A stretch of 64,000 nt of DNA from an uncultured Flavobacteriaceae bacterium (GTDB lineage Bacteria; Bacteroidota; Bacteroidia; Flavobacteriales; Flavobacteriaceae): assembly GCA_947503005.1 (NCBI GenBank), contig CANNCA010000007.1, positions 62,001 to 126,000 on the forward strand. Direction: 5' to 3'. The first letter of the stretch is position 1, and each line of letters starts with the position of its first letter. Shown here piece after piece: positions 40,809-49,306 of the stretch. A model generated the notes under the pieces. It was not told where the DNA came from, did not search any database, and worked only from the letters and a program-made list of their open reading frames with translations. The position numbers and the translations under genes were made by a program.

Positions 40809-42371
40809 TTAATTTATGGTTATGGGCAATTTACCCTTCGCCTCGATTTTACCCAAAAAATGCTTGGTTGCCACGTCTTGAAATTCAACAAATGACTGAT
40901 ATGCAATAATAACAGCAAGTGCGTCGTCAATATTCAAATGATTCAAAACATACGGATTACCAAAAAGATATAAAACCACGTTTTTCGTTTGTATCAGTTC
41001 ATTTATAAAATCGATTTCCTCCTGTAATAATCCGAAATTGTTTGTTGGCTTAACTTGTGGAGGTGTCAATAAAATAAGAATTTCTTTTTCTGCCGCTACC
41101 TCAGATTTCATTTCTTTGAGACTTTCTAAAAGGAGGTTCTTGTGGTCTGATTCAAGCGATGAACGTTTAATGGTTAGCGTACAAAAGTTCGTATTTCTGA
41201 AAGTTGTTATTTCAGTTTCGTTTCCTTTCAGCAATGTCAAACTGTTTTCTGCCAGTATTCGATTGAGTTCTTGGGGGTTTATTAATTCGATTGAACCCTT
41301 TAGTTTAGTAGTTATAGCCTTTTTTTTAAGTTTCCAAATACGTTCAAAACTTTCTTGTATCTGTTGTTCGGAGGCATTTTTAAGAATCTTCTCAATTCCT
41401 TCGGAAATATGTTCAGCAAAACACAGAATATCATTTCCAGCGTCGAAAGCTAGCCACTCTAGTTCACCTTTTGTAGGGTAATTTTTAGATACTGCATGCA
41501 TATTCAATGCATCGGAGATAACTACTCCATCAAAACCCATTTCCTTTCGAAGAAGACCTTTGATGATTTTCTTGGAAATACTTGAAGATATTGTTTCCCC
41601 ATTTGCTAAAGACGGAACGGATAAATGCCCGACCATAACGGAATCGACACCTTCATCAATTAATTTTTGAAAGGGATAGAGTTCATTTTGAATTAATTCT
41701 CTCTTGGACTTTTCAATCAGCGGTAGTCCCAAATGGGAATCCGTTTCCGTATCTCCATGTCCTGGGAAATGCTTTATGCTGGTTAAAATACCCTCACTTT
41801 GAGTACCTTTTACAAACGCAAGCGCTTTGTTTGCGACTTGTATTTTATTTTCACCAAAAGAACGATACCCGATTACAGGATTGTTCGGATTGTTATTAAT
41901 GTCAACACAAGGTGCAAGGTTCCAATGGATTCCTGCCGATTTACAGTCTTTTGCGATATTTTTTCCTACTTCAAAAATTAAATTATCATTATGTTGAATT
42001 GCGCCTAAAGTAATGGCATATGGATATTGCGGCGTATTTTCAATACGCATTGCCAAACCCCATTCTGCGTCGATTGCTATTAGTAATGGATATTTCGAAC
42101 CGCTTTGATAGCGTCTAATCAGCTTTTGAAGCGTTTGAAAACTATCGGCATTGAAAATGACCTTCTTCCTACCTTCATAATTGGTAGCTGCACTGGCTCG
42201 GCTGTGAAAAAAACATAACCCTCCAATGGCATATTGTTGGATCAAGTCTTCCAGTCGTTGAATCTCTTCTTCCGAATCGTTAACAAAGGCCGCGGGCATG
42301 AATAATTGCCCAACTTTTTCAGCTACCCTTAGCGTTTTACTAGCATTATTATATTTCAATAGTTTATTCAT
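40809..42371 (-). CDS. GH3 beta-N-acetylglucosaminidase (NagZ-like), cytoplasmic, with C-terminal domain
   Basis: 520 residues from the ATG at 42371. The GH3 barrel carries KHFPGHGDTETDSHLGLP, with the His and Asp of the NagZ-type catalytic dyad, and the nucleophile Asp in VISDALNMHAV. It releases GlcNAc from anhydro-muropeptides or from glycan fragments. No signal peptide, so cytoplasmic action after import is expected, unlike the exported GH3 of many Bacteroidota. A C-terminal GH3-like alpha/beta domain (about 370-520) is present, as in two-domain enzymes. The frame extends to 42410 inside the upstream permease gene; the ATG one base after its stop is preferred. Confidence 0.87.
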   Translation of the reverse strand: MNKLLKYNNASKTLRVAEKVGQLFMPAAFVNDSEEEIQRLEDLIQQYAIGGLCFFHSRASAATNYEGRKKVIFNADSFQTLQKLIRRYQSGSKYPLLIAIDAEWGLAMRIENTPQYPYAITLGAIQHNDNLIFEVGKNIAKDCKSAGIHWNLAPCVDINNNPNNPVIGYRSFGENKIQVANKALAFVKGTQSEGILTSIKHFPGHGDTETDSHLGLPLIEKSKRELIQNELYPFQKLIDEGVDSVMVGHLSVPSLANGETISSSISKKIIKGLLRKEMGFDGVVISDALNMHAVSKNYPTKGELEWLAFDAGNDILCFAEHISEGIEKILKNASEQQIQESFERIWKLKKKAITTKLKGSIELINPQELNRILAENSLTLLKGNETEITTFRNTNFCTLTIKRSSLESDHKNLLLESLKEMKSEVAAEKEILILLTPPQVKPTNNFGLLQEEIDFINELIQTKNVVLYLFGNPYVLNHLNIDDALAVIIAYQSFVEFQDVATKHFLGKIEAKGKLPITIN

Positions 42372-42372
42372 G

Positions 42373-43635
42373 TTAAGCTTTTGCTTTGCCAAAATCAGGG
42401 GGGTAATCAATATATTTCAATAGGATAAAAGCGGGAAGTGCGGCAATTACCACCCAAATAAAGAAACCGTCATAACCTAACCATTCTTGCATAAAACCAC
42501 TTATCAGACCAGGAAGCATCATGCCTAGGGCCATGAACCCAGTGGCAAGGGCATAATGCGAAGTTTTAGATGCGCCTTCTGCAATATAGATCAAGTAGAC
42601 CATAAAGCCTGCAATGCCAAATCCGTAACCGAATTGCTCAACGATTACCGTTCCGGTAACTGCATATACGTTGGTTGTTTCCGTGATGGCTAATAAAGCA
42701 TAAAGTGCATTGGGAGCGTTGAGCGAAATAAGCATTGGTAGCATCCATTTTTTGAGACCTTGTTTAGAAATTAATATTCCACCTAGTATTCCTCCTATCG
42801 TCAAAAATATGACCCCGATAGTTCCATAAATAGTACCTACTTCAGAGGTGGTATAACCTAACCCTCCAACAGAAGTTGGATCGAGTAAGAAGGGCGAAGC
42901 CATTTTCACCAACTGCGATTCTCCAAGTCTAAAAAATAGGATAAAAGCTAAGGCCATACCCATACCTGGTTTGCTGAAAAAGGAGACAAATACTTCTATA
43001 AACCCTTTGGGTTTTTCTAGTGTTATTGCCTCTGAGCTTTCAAATTTAGGAGCAACAAAGAAGTTCGAAATAGTCAGCAGCAGCATAAGCAATGCGGCAC
43101 AGATCATGGTATACGACCAAGCTTTGGTATTATCACCATAATGGTTTTCTAAAAATCCGGCCAAGACCACCAGCAAGCCCTGTCCCGTTACATTGGCCAA
43201 TTTATAAAATACACTTCGCATACCAACAAAAAACGATTGCTTCTCCTCTGTGAGACCTATCATGTAATAACCATCTGTTGCAATATCATTGGTTGCAGAG
43301 GCAAAAGCGACCATCCAAAAACAGGCAAGACTAGTAATAAAAAAAATGTTCGTCGGGAGGGTTAGACCTATTGCCAATAGTGCAATCGATGCAAGCAGTT
43401 GCATCCCTAGAAACCAATTGCGTTTGGTGCTTTTTAAATCCACAAAGGGACTCCATAATGGTTTAATTACCCAAGGTATATATAAGAAACTAGTATACAG
43501 GCCAATATCAGCGTTGCTGACACCTAGCTTCTTGTACATAATAACCGATACAGTAACCACTAGGGCATAGGGCAGGCCTTGTGCAAAATAGAGCGTTGGC
43601 ACCCACGCCCAAGCCCATTTATTTTTTTGAATCAT
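42373..43635 (-). CDS. AmpG-like MFS permease for muropeptides
   Basis: A 420-residue MFS transporter with 12 predicted helices. The start, WVPTLYFAQGLPYALV, and SATNDIATDGYYMIGLTEE-type loop match AmpG. AmpG imports GlcNAc-1,6-anhydroMurNAc peptides into the cytoplasm for recycling. Its neighbours (GH3 NagZ, AnmK, MurQ and a GHL10 lipoprotein) strongly support this substrate. It overlaps the upstream GHL10 gene by 17 bases and precedes the GH3 gene by one base, so it is in the same operon. Confidence 0.85.
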   Translation of the reverse strand: MIQKNKWAWAWVPTLYFAQGLPYALVVTVSVIMYKKLGVSNADIGLYTSFLYIPWVIKPLWSPFVDLKSTKRNWFLGMQLLASIALLAIGLTLPTNIFFITSLACFWMVAFASATNDIATDGYYMIGLTEEKQSFFVGMRSVFYKLANVTGQGLLVVLAGFLENHYGDNTKAWSYTMICAALLMLLLTISNFFVAPKFESSEAITLEKPKGFIEVFVSFFSKPGMGMALAFILFFRLGESQLVKMASPFLLDPTSVGGLGYTTSEVGTIYGTIGVIFLTIGGILGGILISKQGLKKWMLPMLISLNAPNALYALLAITETTNVYAVTGTVIVEQFGYGFGIAGFMVYLIYIAEGASKTSHYALATGFMALGMMLPGLISGFMQEWLGYDGFFIWVVIAALPAFILLKYIDYPPDFGKAKA

Positions 43636-45151
43636 ATCGGTTGGTTTGTTTTAAATGTATGATTTTCGGTTCACTTTGATTTCCATTTTTATCAACAAAA
43701 AGCAGAGCGATTTGTTTTTTTCGCTTAATTAATTCCGTTGGCAGTACTAATTGGTTGTTGATATTAATAAAAGCTCTTGTCAAAAATTTTTTGGGAGGAT
43801 AGATTTTATCGTTGATTTTTCCGGATTTATACACCAAAGCATAGTGGGTGTTCTCCAAGTTATCGAATCTTAACAAGGTGTAATCTTTGGTTTTTTCTAT
43901 GGAATGTAATCGAGTCCAATGATTTTTAGAAACCGATGATTCGTAAGTGTTAGGAGGTAAGGCGGGTCTCTTGTAAAGTCGCCTCTTCAGATATTTAACT
44001 ACGTCTTGATTATTGGTCATTAAACTTTTTGCACTAAAAAATGCATTACCACTTATGTCACTTTTAGTTCTAGCATAGCTGATTTGATTCGGGAGCTCTT
44101 TTTTGTTTTCCCAAGCTGAATCACTGTTATTTCTAATTTTATAAGGACCATTGCCAATGTAGAGATTGGTATTCGTGGTATTGTTCGACCACCAATCCAC
44201 AATTTTACGATGTGAAGCTACCGGTAAATCCATGCTCCAGTATACTTGTGGAATCAGATAATCAAGCCATCCTTTTTCCATCCAGAGTAGGGGGTCGGCG
44301 TATAGGTTTTCATAAGTGGTTTGTCCAGCTTTGGTATCCGAACCTTTGGGGTCTGTAGATTTGTTCTTCCAAACTCCAAACGGACTTACTCCAAATTGTA
44401 CCCAAGGTTTTCTTTTTTTTATGACATCATAGCTCTTTCTTATCAACGAATCGATATTACTTCGCCTCCAATCTCCCAGCGATTGATTGGGTAATCCGCA
44501 GTTATAATAGGTAATTGTATCTTGAAATACTTCGTCCTTGATCGTATAGGGATAAAAATAGTCATCATAATGAATGGCATCGATATCGTAGTTCGCCACA
44601 ATCTCGTCTATGACGGAAACCAAATGTTGTTGTACTTCAGGTAATCCCGGGTCGTAGTAGTATTTCTTTCCGTATTTCAACATCCATTCTGGATGAGTAT
44701 TGAAATCATGGTCTGGGCTTAGTATTTCCGTTTTTAAATCAAATGTTGCGCGATAGGGGTTGAGCCAGGCATGAAATTCCATTCCATGGGCATGTGTCTC
44801 ATGAATCATCCATCGTAAAAGATCTTCTTCCGTATTGGGGCTTTTGCCTTCTTGACCTGTTAAAAATCGAGACCAAGGTGCAAAGTCAGACTCGTAAAAT
44901 GCGTCCCCTGCTGTTCTGACCTGAACAATTGCCGCATTAAAATTTAGGTCTTGATAAAAATTTAAGATTTTAACATAATCAGCTTTTTTCTTCTCTATGG
45001 CATCATTACCATTTTTAGGCCAATCAATATTAACGACCGTAGCTACCCAAAAACCGCGAAATTCAGTTTCCGGCTGAGGTATAGTTTTAAAAACCGTACA
45101 TGCGTTAAAAAATATAAGAAGAAGGAGGAGAATGCAACTGTTTTTGAGCAT
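43619..45151 (-). CDS. GHL10/DUF187 family glycoside hydrolase lipoprotein (DigH-like)
   Basis: A 510-residue lipoprotein (lipobox FNAC, Cys18). The family-10-like barrel follows: EFRGFWVATVVNIDWP, FNAAIVQVRTAGDAFYESDFAPWSRFLTG, GMEFHAWLNPYRAT, DAIHYDDYFYPY and FGVSPFGVWKN. DigH (YddW) of E. coli, a GHL10 enzyme, cleaves denuded peptidoglycan glycan strands, and the neighbours here are all wall-recycling genes. A role in making transportable wall fragments is therefore likely. The C-terminus (about 420-510) looks like an Ig-type beta domain. It overlaps the AmpG-like gene by 17 bases; a terminator-like hairpin lies upstream. Confidence 0.85.
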   Translation of the reverse strand: MLKNSCILLLLLIFFNACTVFKTIPQPETEFRGFWVATVVNIDWPKNGNDAIEKKKADYVKILNFYQDLNFNAAIVQVRTAGDAFYESDFAPWSRFLTGQEGKSPNTEEDLLRWMIHETHAHGMEFHAWLNPYRATFDLKTEILSPDHDFNTHPEWMLKYGKKYYYDPGLPEVQQHLVSVIDEIVANYDIDAIHYDDYFYPYTIKDEVFQDTITYYNCGLPNQSLGDWRRSNIDSLIRKSYDVIKKRKPWVQFGVSPFGVWKNKSTDPKGSDTKAGQTTYENLYADPLLWMEKGWLDYLIPQVYWSMDLPVASHRKIVDWWSNNTTNTNLYIGNGPYKIRNNSDSAWENKKELPNQISYARTKSDISGNAFFSAKSLMTNNQDVVKYLKRRLYKRPALPPNTYESSVSKNHWTRLHSIEKTKDYTLLRFDNLENTHYALVYKSGKINDKIYPPKKFLTRAFININNQLVLPTELIKRKKQIALLFVDKNGNQSEPKIIHLKQTNRYDSKK

Positions 45152-45166
45152 CTTGATAGTGAAAAA

Positions 45167-45190
45167 GGCTTATTTGATTAAAAATAAGCC
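45167..45190 (-). terminator. Terminator-like hairpin between nagB-PIG-L and the GHL10 gene
   Basis: A 9-bp stem, GGCTTATTT (45167-45175) and AAATAAGCC (45182-45190), with a 6-base loop. On the minus strand it is followed by five T. It lies 20 bases past the NagB-PIG-L stop, so that gene may be transcribed mostly alone, with partial read-through into the GHL10-AmpG-GH3-AnmK genes. Confidence 0.75.
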
Positions 45191-45210
45191 CTTGTGGATA
45201 ACAATTAAAA

Positions 45211-47160
45211 TTAATCAAACCTGTGTCGAACAAACGCCTCCATAGCCGCGTAGTCCGAAAGTCCTAATGCGCGGTATCTTGCGGCAGTATTTTTATTGCG
45301 TTCTTCGGCCCGCATCCAAAATTCTCTTGAATCCTCACCTTGAAACATCACACCGTCTTTTTGAGATTGATGCGCAAAAATGGCGTTACGCTTTTTGAGT
45401 ACCTGACTTGGGCTCATTGGTACGGCCATTTCAATTTCGTTGACATCCCATTCGTGCCAAGCTCCACGATACAACCACAACCAGCAATCATTCATGAAGG
45501 GTTCTGTTTTCAAACGTTTAATTGCTTCAAATACAGCATCCAAACATACTTTGTGAGTACCGTGCGGATCGGCAAGGTCACCAGCGGCATAAATTTGATG
45601 CGGTTGTATCTCTTTGATGATTTTCATTACGATTTGGATATCATCCTCCGATAAATTATTCTTTTTGATGGTTCCCGTTTCATAGAATGGAAGATCTAAG
45701 AAATGTACGTTCTCATCTTGTAGCCCGAGGTAACGGGTTGCGGCATATGATTCACCTCTTCTGATGTTGCCTTTCAGTTTCCGTACTTCAAGGGAATCGA
45801 AGCTACTTTCCTTTTTTTCTTTTATGGCATCGATGATTTTTTGAGCTTCTTTTGAAGGACTGATTCGTTTCGAAATTTCTGCGTAACGAAGGGCATCGGT
45901 GTCTGAAACTGCTATATTGCCCGAAGTCTGATAGGCTACATGAACTTCGTGGCCCTGTTCAACTAATCGGTCAAAGGTCCCGCCCATGGAAATAACATCG
46001 TCGTCGGGGTGGGGACTGAAAATAATTACACGTTTTTTGGCGGGTTTGGCCCTTTCTGGCCTATAAGTGTCATCCGCATTAGGTTTGCCGCCTGGCCAAC
46101 CCGTAATGGTATGTTGTAGGCGATTGAACATTTTGATGTTCAAGTCATAGGAATCTTGCGCTCTCAACAACCCTGACATGCCATTGTCATTATAATCCTT
46201 ATCAGTAAGACTCAAAATTGATTTATTGGTTTCCCCGCATAACCAGACCATTGCCTTAGCTGTTAGACTTTCGTTCCATTCCAATGATTCATCAACCAGC
46301 CATGGTGTCTTATTTCTGGTCAATTCGATTCCTGCACCTGTATCTAGAACAAACGTACAGTTTTTGTGATGCTGTAAATAGGTAGCAGGTACGTGAGACG
46401 AAATCTCACCTTCGACTGTTTTCTTAATGATGTCCGCTTTGTTTTGCCCCCATCCAAGCAAAACGATTCTCTTGGCACTCATTACGGATGCAATACCCAT
46501 GGTGATTGCTTTTCTTGGTACATTATCAATTCCTAGAAAGGCTGGAGCAGCATCGATACGAGTAATATGATCAAGAGTAATCACACGCGTACCTGAATTG
46601 TAATGTGAGCCGGGTTCATTGAAACCAACATGCCCTGTACGACCAATTCCTAAGAGTTGAAAATCCAATCCACCGAATTGTTTAATTGCTTTTTCATAGG
46701 CGAGACAATAATCAATAGCGAACTCGCTCGCAATTGTTCCATCAGGAATGTGGATGTTTTCCCTCGGGATGTCAATATGATTGAATAAATGCTCATGCAT
46801 GAAATACCAATAACTCTGATGGTTGTCGCTGTCCATTGGCAAATATTCGTCAAGGTTAAAAGTCACCACATTCGAGAAACTTAATCCCTCTTCTTGGTGC
46901 ATCCGAACCAATTCCTCGTAGACGCGAATAGGAGAGGAGCCCGTTGCCAACCCCAGAACACAGTTTTTATTCGAAGCTTGTTTTTTTCTAATCAATGCCG
47001 CGATTTCTTGAGCTACTTTTATAGAGGCTTCATTGGAATCTTCAAAAATCACATTATGGATTTTTTCAAATCGCGTTTCTTCAAACTGACCTACGGGTTT
47101 GAAGCTGATACTTTTTACTGTTCTTTCTTCTTTAGATTTCATGGTCAAAGTTGCTATCAT
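45211..47160 (-). CDS. Glucosamine-6-phosphate deaminase (NagB) fused to a PIG-L-type deacetylase
   Basis: A 649-residue fusion. Residues about 30-300 are NagB-like, which converts glucosamine-6-phosphate to fructose-6-phosphate and ammonia: LATGSSPIRVYEEL, FNLDEYLPMD with Asp104, and GIGRTGHVGFNEPG with His177 and Glu182. Where E. coli NagB has Asp141 (NDGH), this protein has Thr175. Residues about 375-600 are PIG-L/LmbE-like: SPHPDDDVISMGG with His384-Asp386-Asp387 (the usual Glu is Asp388), and DPHGTH at 531-536. PIG-L enzymes remove N-acetyl groups from GlcNAc-containing compounds. A GlcNAc-6-phosphate to fructose-6-phosphate bifunctional enzyme is inferred, since no nagA is in the window. 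ATG at 47160 is used; 47142 is possible. Confidence 0.9.
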   Translation of the reverse strand: MIATLTMKSKEERTVKSISFKPVGQFEETRFEKIHNVIFEDSNEASIKVAQEIAALIRKKQASNKNCVLGLATGSSPIRVYEELVRMHQEEGLSFSNVVTFNLDEYLPMDSDNHQSYWYFMHEHLFNHIDIPRENIHIPDGTIASEFAIDYCLAYEKAIKQFGGLDFQLLGIGRTGHVGFNEPGSHYNSGTRVITLDHITRIDAAPAFLGIDNVPRKAITMGIASVMSAKRIVLLGWGQNKADIIKKTVEGEISSHVPATYLQHHKNCTFVLDTGAGIELTRNKTPWLVDESLEWNESLTAKAMVWLCGETNKSILSLTDKDYNDNGMSGLLRAQDSYDLNIKMFNRLQHTITGWPGGKPNADDTYRPERAKPAKKRVIIFSPHPDDDVISMGGTFDRLVEQGHEVHVAYQTSGNIAVSDTDALRYAEISKRISPSKEAQKIIDAIKEKKESSFDSLEVRKLKGNIRRGESYAATRYLGLQDENVHFLDLPFYETGTIKKNNLSEDDIQIVMKIIKEIQPHQIYAAGDLADPHGTHKVCLDAVFEAIKRLKTEPFMNDCWLWLYRGAWHEWDVNEIEMAVPMSPSQVLKKRNAIFAHQSQKDGVMFQGEDSREFWMRAEERNKNTAARYRALGLSDYAAMEAFVRHRFD

Positions 47161-47188
47161 ATGTGTTTAAGATGGAATTAAAACACGG

Positions 47189-47196
47189 CAAATGTA
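47189..47196 (-). promoter_or_regulatory. TAnnTTTG promoter box of nagB-PIG-L
   Basis: TACATTTG on the minus strand, an exact match to TAnnTTTG, 28 bases upstream of the ATG at 47160. It overlaps the CACGGCA variant of the putative operator core by two bases. No TTG at canonical -33 spacing was found. Confidence 0.5.
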
Positions 47197-47306
47197 TGCA
47201 ATAAAATTAATAAATGCTGTTTTTTGCAATAAAATATGCCGTTTTGTGCATTTTTAAATAATTAAATCGTTTAAAGTAGAAAAAAACGGCAAATCAAAAT
47301 ATTGAT

Positions 47307-47314
47307 TATATTTG
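47307..47314 (+). promoter_or_regulatory. TAnnTTTG promoter box of the DeoR regulator and murQ
   Basis: TATATTTG on the plus strand, matching TAnnTTTG, 19 bases before the ATG at 47334. AAAACGGCA (47283-47291), a putative operator core, lies about 16 bases upstream, in the position where RNA polymerase binds. An AAGGAAGA stretch at 47323-47330 before the ATG could serve as a weak ribosome-binding site. Confidence 0.55.
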
Positions 47315-47333
47315 TATCCTCTAAGGAAGATTT

Positions 47334-48083
47334 ATGTTAAAAGAAGAACGACAGCAGACGATTCTAAATGAAGTGGAGTTGCATAATCGAGTGTTATTAA
47401 CCGATATTGCAGAGACCCTTGACGTTTCTATTGACACGATTCGACGTGACGTTAAGGAACTCGATGCCGAGCATAAGTTGCGTAAAGTTCATGGTGGTGC
47501 AATCTCTTTGGGGTTTACCACAAATAGTACTCGGAATACCAATATTTACGCCCTTGACGAAAAAATAAAGATTGCCGAAAAAGCAAGCACCCTTTTAAAG
47601 GATGGAAGTGTAATTTTCATTGACGGAGGAACAACTTGTTTAGAGCTTGCGAGGATGATTCCAGAAAATCTCGAAATCACTTGTTTTACGTTGAGCCTTC
47701 CAGTAGCTATGCAGCTTACTTCAAAATCTAAAGTAACGGTGATTTTTATCGGAGGTCAGATTTCGAAAGATGCTCAAATATCCATTGGTGCCAATGCTAT
47801 TCATAATTTATCTGAAATTAAGGTGGATTATAGTTTCATCGGTACAGGTTATGTTGATTCTACGTATGGATTGACGGAATTCGATTGGGATATTGTACAG
47901 TTGAAAAAAGCAGTAATAAAAGCGGCCAAGAAAACGGTACTTCTATGTATATCTGAGAAATTGAATTCACAGCATCGTTATAAAACTTGTGATATCAATG
48001 CGATTAACACGATGATTACCGAGCTACCTCCTGAAAACCAACTTCTGAATTCCTTTAAGAACCACGACATTCGAATTTTATAA
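47334..48083 (+). CDS. DeoR-family transcriptional regulator of amino sugar / wall recycling
   Basis: A 249-residue DeoR/GlpR-type regulator. The N-terminal helix-turn-helix has LLTDIAETLDVSIDTIRRDVKEL and the typical KVHGGAI that follows. The DeoRC sensor domain (about 75-235) has FIDGGTTCLELARMIPENL, a ribose/phosphosugar-isomerase-like fold that binds phosphorylated sugars. It is divergent from nagB-PIG-L and 4 bases upstream of murQ, so it probably senses GlcNAc-6-phosphate, glucosamine-6-phosphate or MurNAc-6-phosphate and represses both directions. The effector is inferred. Confidence 0.88.
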   Translation: MLKEERQQTILNEVELHNRVLLTDIAETLDVSIDTIRRDVKELDAEHKLRKVHGGAISLGFTTNSTRNTNIYALDEKIKIAEKASTLLKDGSVIFIDGGTTCLELARMIPENLEITCFTLSLPVAMQLTSKSKVTVIFIGGQISKDAQISIGANAIHNLSEIKVDYSFIGTGYVDSTYGLTEFDWDIVQLKKAVIKAAKKTVLLCISEKLNSQHRYKTCDINAINTMITELPPENQLLNSFKNHDIRIL

Positions 48084-48087
48084 ACCT

Positions 48088-48897
48088 ATGAACTATATCA
48101 AAATCACTGAAACTCCTTCCAATCACGATAATTTAGAGCAGTTGGATACTGCCTCAATTCTTCAAAAAATGAATGAGGAAGACAAAAAAGTGGCAGATGC
48201 TGTGGCACTTTGTATTCCTCAAATCACAAAACTGGTGAATGCACTGACCGAGCGATTTGAAAAAGGTGGACGATTATTTTACATTGGCGCAGGAACCAGT
48301 GGTCGTTTGGGAATTTTGGATGCTTCAGAAATTCCTCCGACTTATGGAATGCCTCATGAACGGGTGGTAGGATTGATTGCAGGTGGCGATACGGCCATTC
48401 GTAAATCGGTTGAACACGCAGAGGATGATAGGGCGCAGGCTTGGGCAGATTTAATGGCCCATGAAATTAATGATTTGGATGTTGTTGTGGGTATTGCCGC
48501 TTCCGGAACTACCCCTTATGTTTTAGGAGGCATAGCAGATGCCAAGAAAAATGGCTTACTTACTGGTGGGATTACAAATAACCCTGGTTCCCCATTGGCA
48601 AAAGCCGTGGATATTCCTATAGAAATCAATGTTGGCCCTGAGTTCGTTACCGGAAGTACACGAATGAAAAGCGGCACCTCTCAAAAACTGGCCTTGAATA
48701 TGATTTCGACCGCTTTGATGATAAGAATTGGTCGGGTAAAGGGTAACAAAATGGTGAACATGCAATTGAGCAACAATAAATTAGTAGATCGAGGTGTTCG
48801 GTACGTTGTGGAAGGTTTGGGAATTGACTATGCTGAAGCTGAGGAACTACTAAAAAAACACGGTTCAGTTAAAAAGGCGATAGAAGCGGGAAATTAG
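48088..48897 (+). CDS. murQ: N-acetylmuramic acid 6-phosphate etherase
   Basis: A 269-residue SIS-domain lyase that removes D-lactate from MurNAc-6-phosphate to give GlcNAc-6-phosphate. Motifs: RLFYIGAGTSGRLGILDASEIPPTYG with the catalytic Glu, LIAGGDTAIRKSVEHAEDD, GIAASGTTPYV, and VTGSTRMKSGTSQKLALNMIS. It is a little shorter than E. coli MurQ. It is co-transcribed with the DeoR gene (4-base gap). AnmK supplies its substrate from anhydroMurNAc, and the NagB-PIG-L protein can use its product. The 3' end overlaps the convergent cytochrome gene by 4 bases. Confidence 0.95.
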   Translation: MNYIKITETPSNHDNLEQLDTASILQKMNEEDKKVADAVALCIPQITKLVNALTERFEKGGRLFYIGAGTSGRLGILDASEIPPTYGMPHERVVGLIAGGDTAIRKSVEHAEDDRAQAWADLMAHEINDLDVVVGIAASGTTPYVLGGIADAKKNGLLTGGITNNPGSPLAKAVDIPIEINVGPEFVTGSTRMKSGTSQKLALNMISTALMIRIGRVKGNKMVNMQLSNNKLVDRGVRYVVEGLGIDYAEAEELLKKHGSVKKAIEAGN

Positions 48898-49298
48898 TCT
48901 TTCTCGATACCAGCCACCTCTTTCGGTGTCACTATTTCGCTTGAAGAATTTCCCCATGAATTGAGAATGAAATTCATTACATCGGCGATTTCTTCATCTT
49001 CTAAACCCATGGGTGCCATTACGCCATTGTATGTCACACCGTTGACAATAAGTTCCCCACTTTGCCCAAACTTAATACCACGAATACTATCTTCTAGGTT
49101 TTCCATTAAGTAATCTGATTTGGCTAACGGGGGAAATGTGTTGGCAACTCCTTCTCCTTGTTCCATATGACAGGTTACACAAAAATCATAATAGATTTCG
49201 CTACCACGCTTCATGCTTTCTTCCAAATTGGAATCTTGACCAAATAAAGGGATCGCGCCAATGAGCGCAAAGAGTATTTCTAGGGATACAGTTTTCAT
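48894..49298 (-). CDS. Exported mono-haem cytochrome c
   Basis: A 134-residue protein with a hydrophobic signal (LEILFALIGAIPLFG) and one haem-binding CVTCH (Cys40, Cys43, His44). A methionine in GVMAPMGLED is a likely sixth ligand. Length and motif order are like class I cytochromes of the C555/alcohol-dehydrogenase partner kind. It follows the PQQ-type sugar dehydrogenase gene by 8 bases on the same strand and is probably its electron acceptor. Confidence 0.88.
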   Translation of the reverse strand: MKTVSLEILFALIGAIPLFGQDSNLEESMKRGSEIYYDFCVTCHMEQGEGVANTFPPLAKSDYLMENLEDSIRGIKFGQSGELIVNGVTYNGVMAPMGLEDEEIADVMNFILNSWGNSSSEIVTPKEVAGIEKD

Positions 49299-49306
49299 TG
49301 ATTTCT

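Larger units (their letters stand above)
47161..47333. promoter_or_regulatory. Divergent regulatory region of nagB-PIG-L and the DeoR regulator
   Basis: A 173-base AT-rich region between divergent genes. It holds two direct 15-base repeats, ATGCTGTTTTTTGCA (47214-47228) and ATGCCGTTTTGTGCA (47236-47250), 13 of 15 bases identical and 22 bases apart, about two helical turns. Reverse-strand forms of the TGCCGTTTT core occur at 47283-47291 (AAAACGGCA), and a variant ACACGGCA at 47183-47190. The outer copies touch the two promoter boxes (47189-47196 minus; 47307-47314 plus). These are candidate operators for the adjacent DeoR-family protein. Confidence 0.6.

Noticed and set aside
42372-42410. N-terminal extension of the GH3 gene to 42410
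   Set aside because: It would run 38 bases into the permease gene; the ATG at 42371, one base after its stop, gives a standard start.
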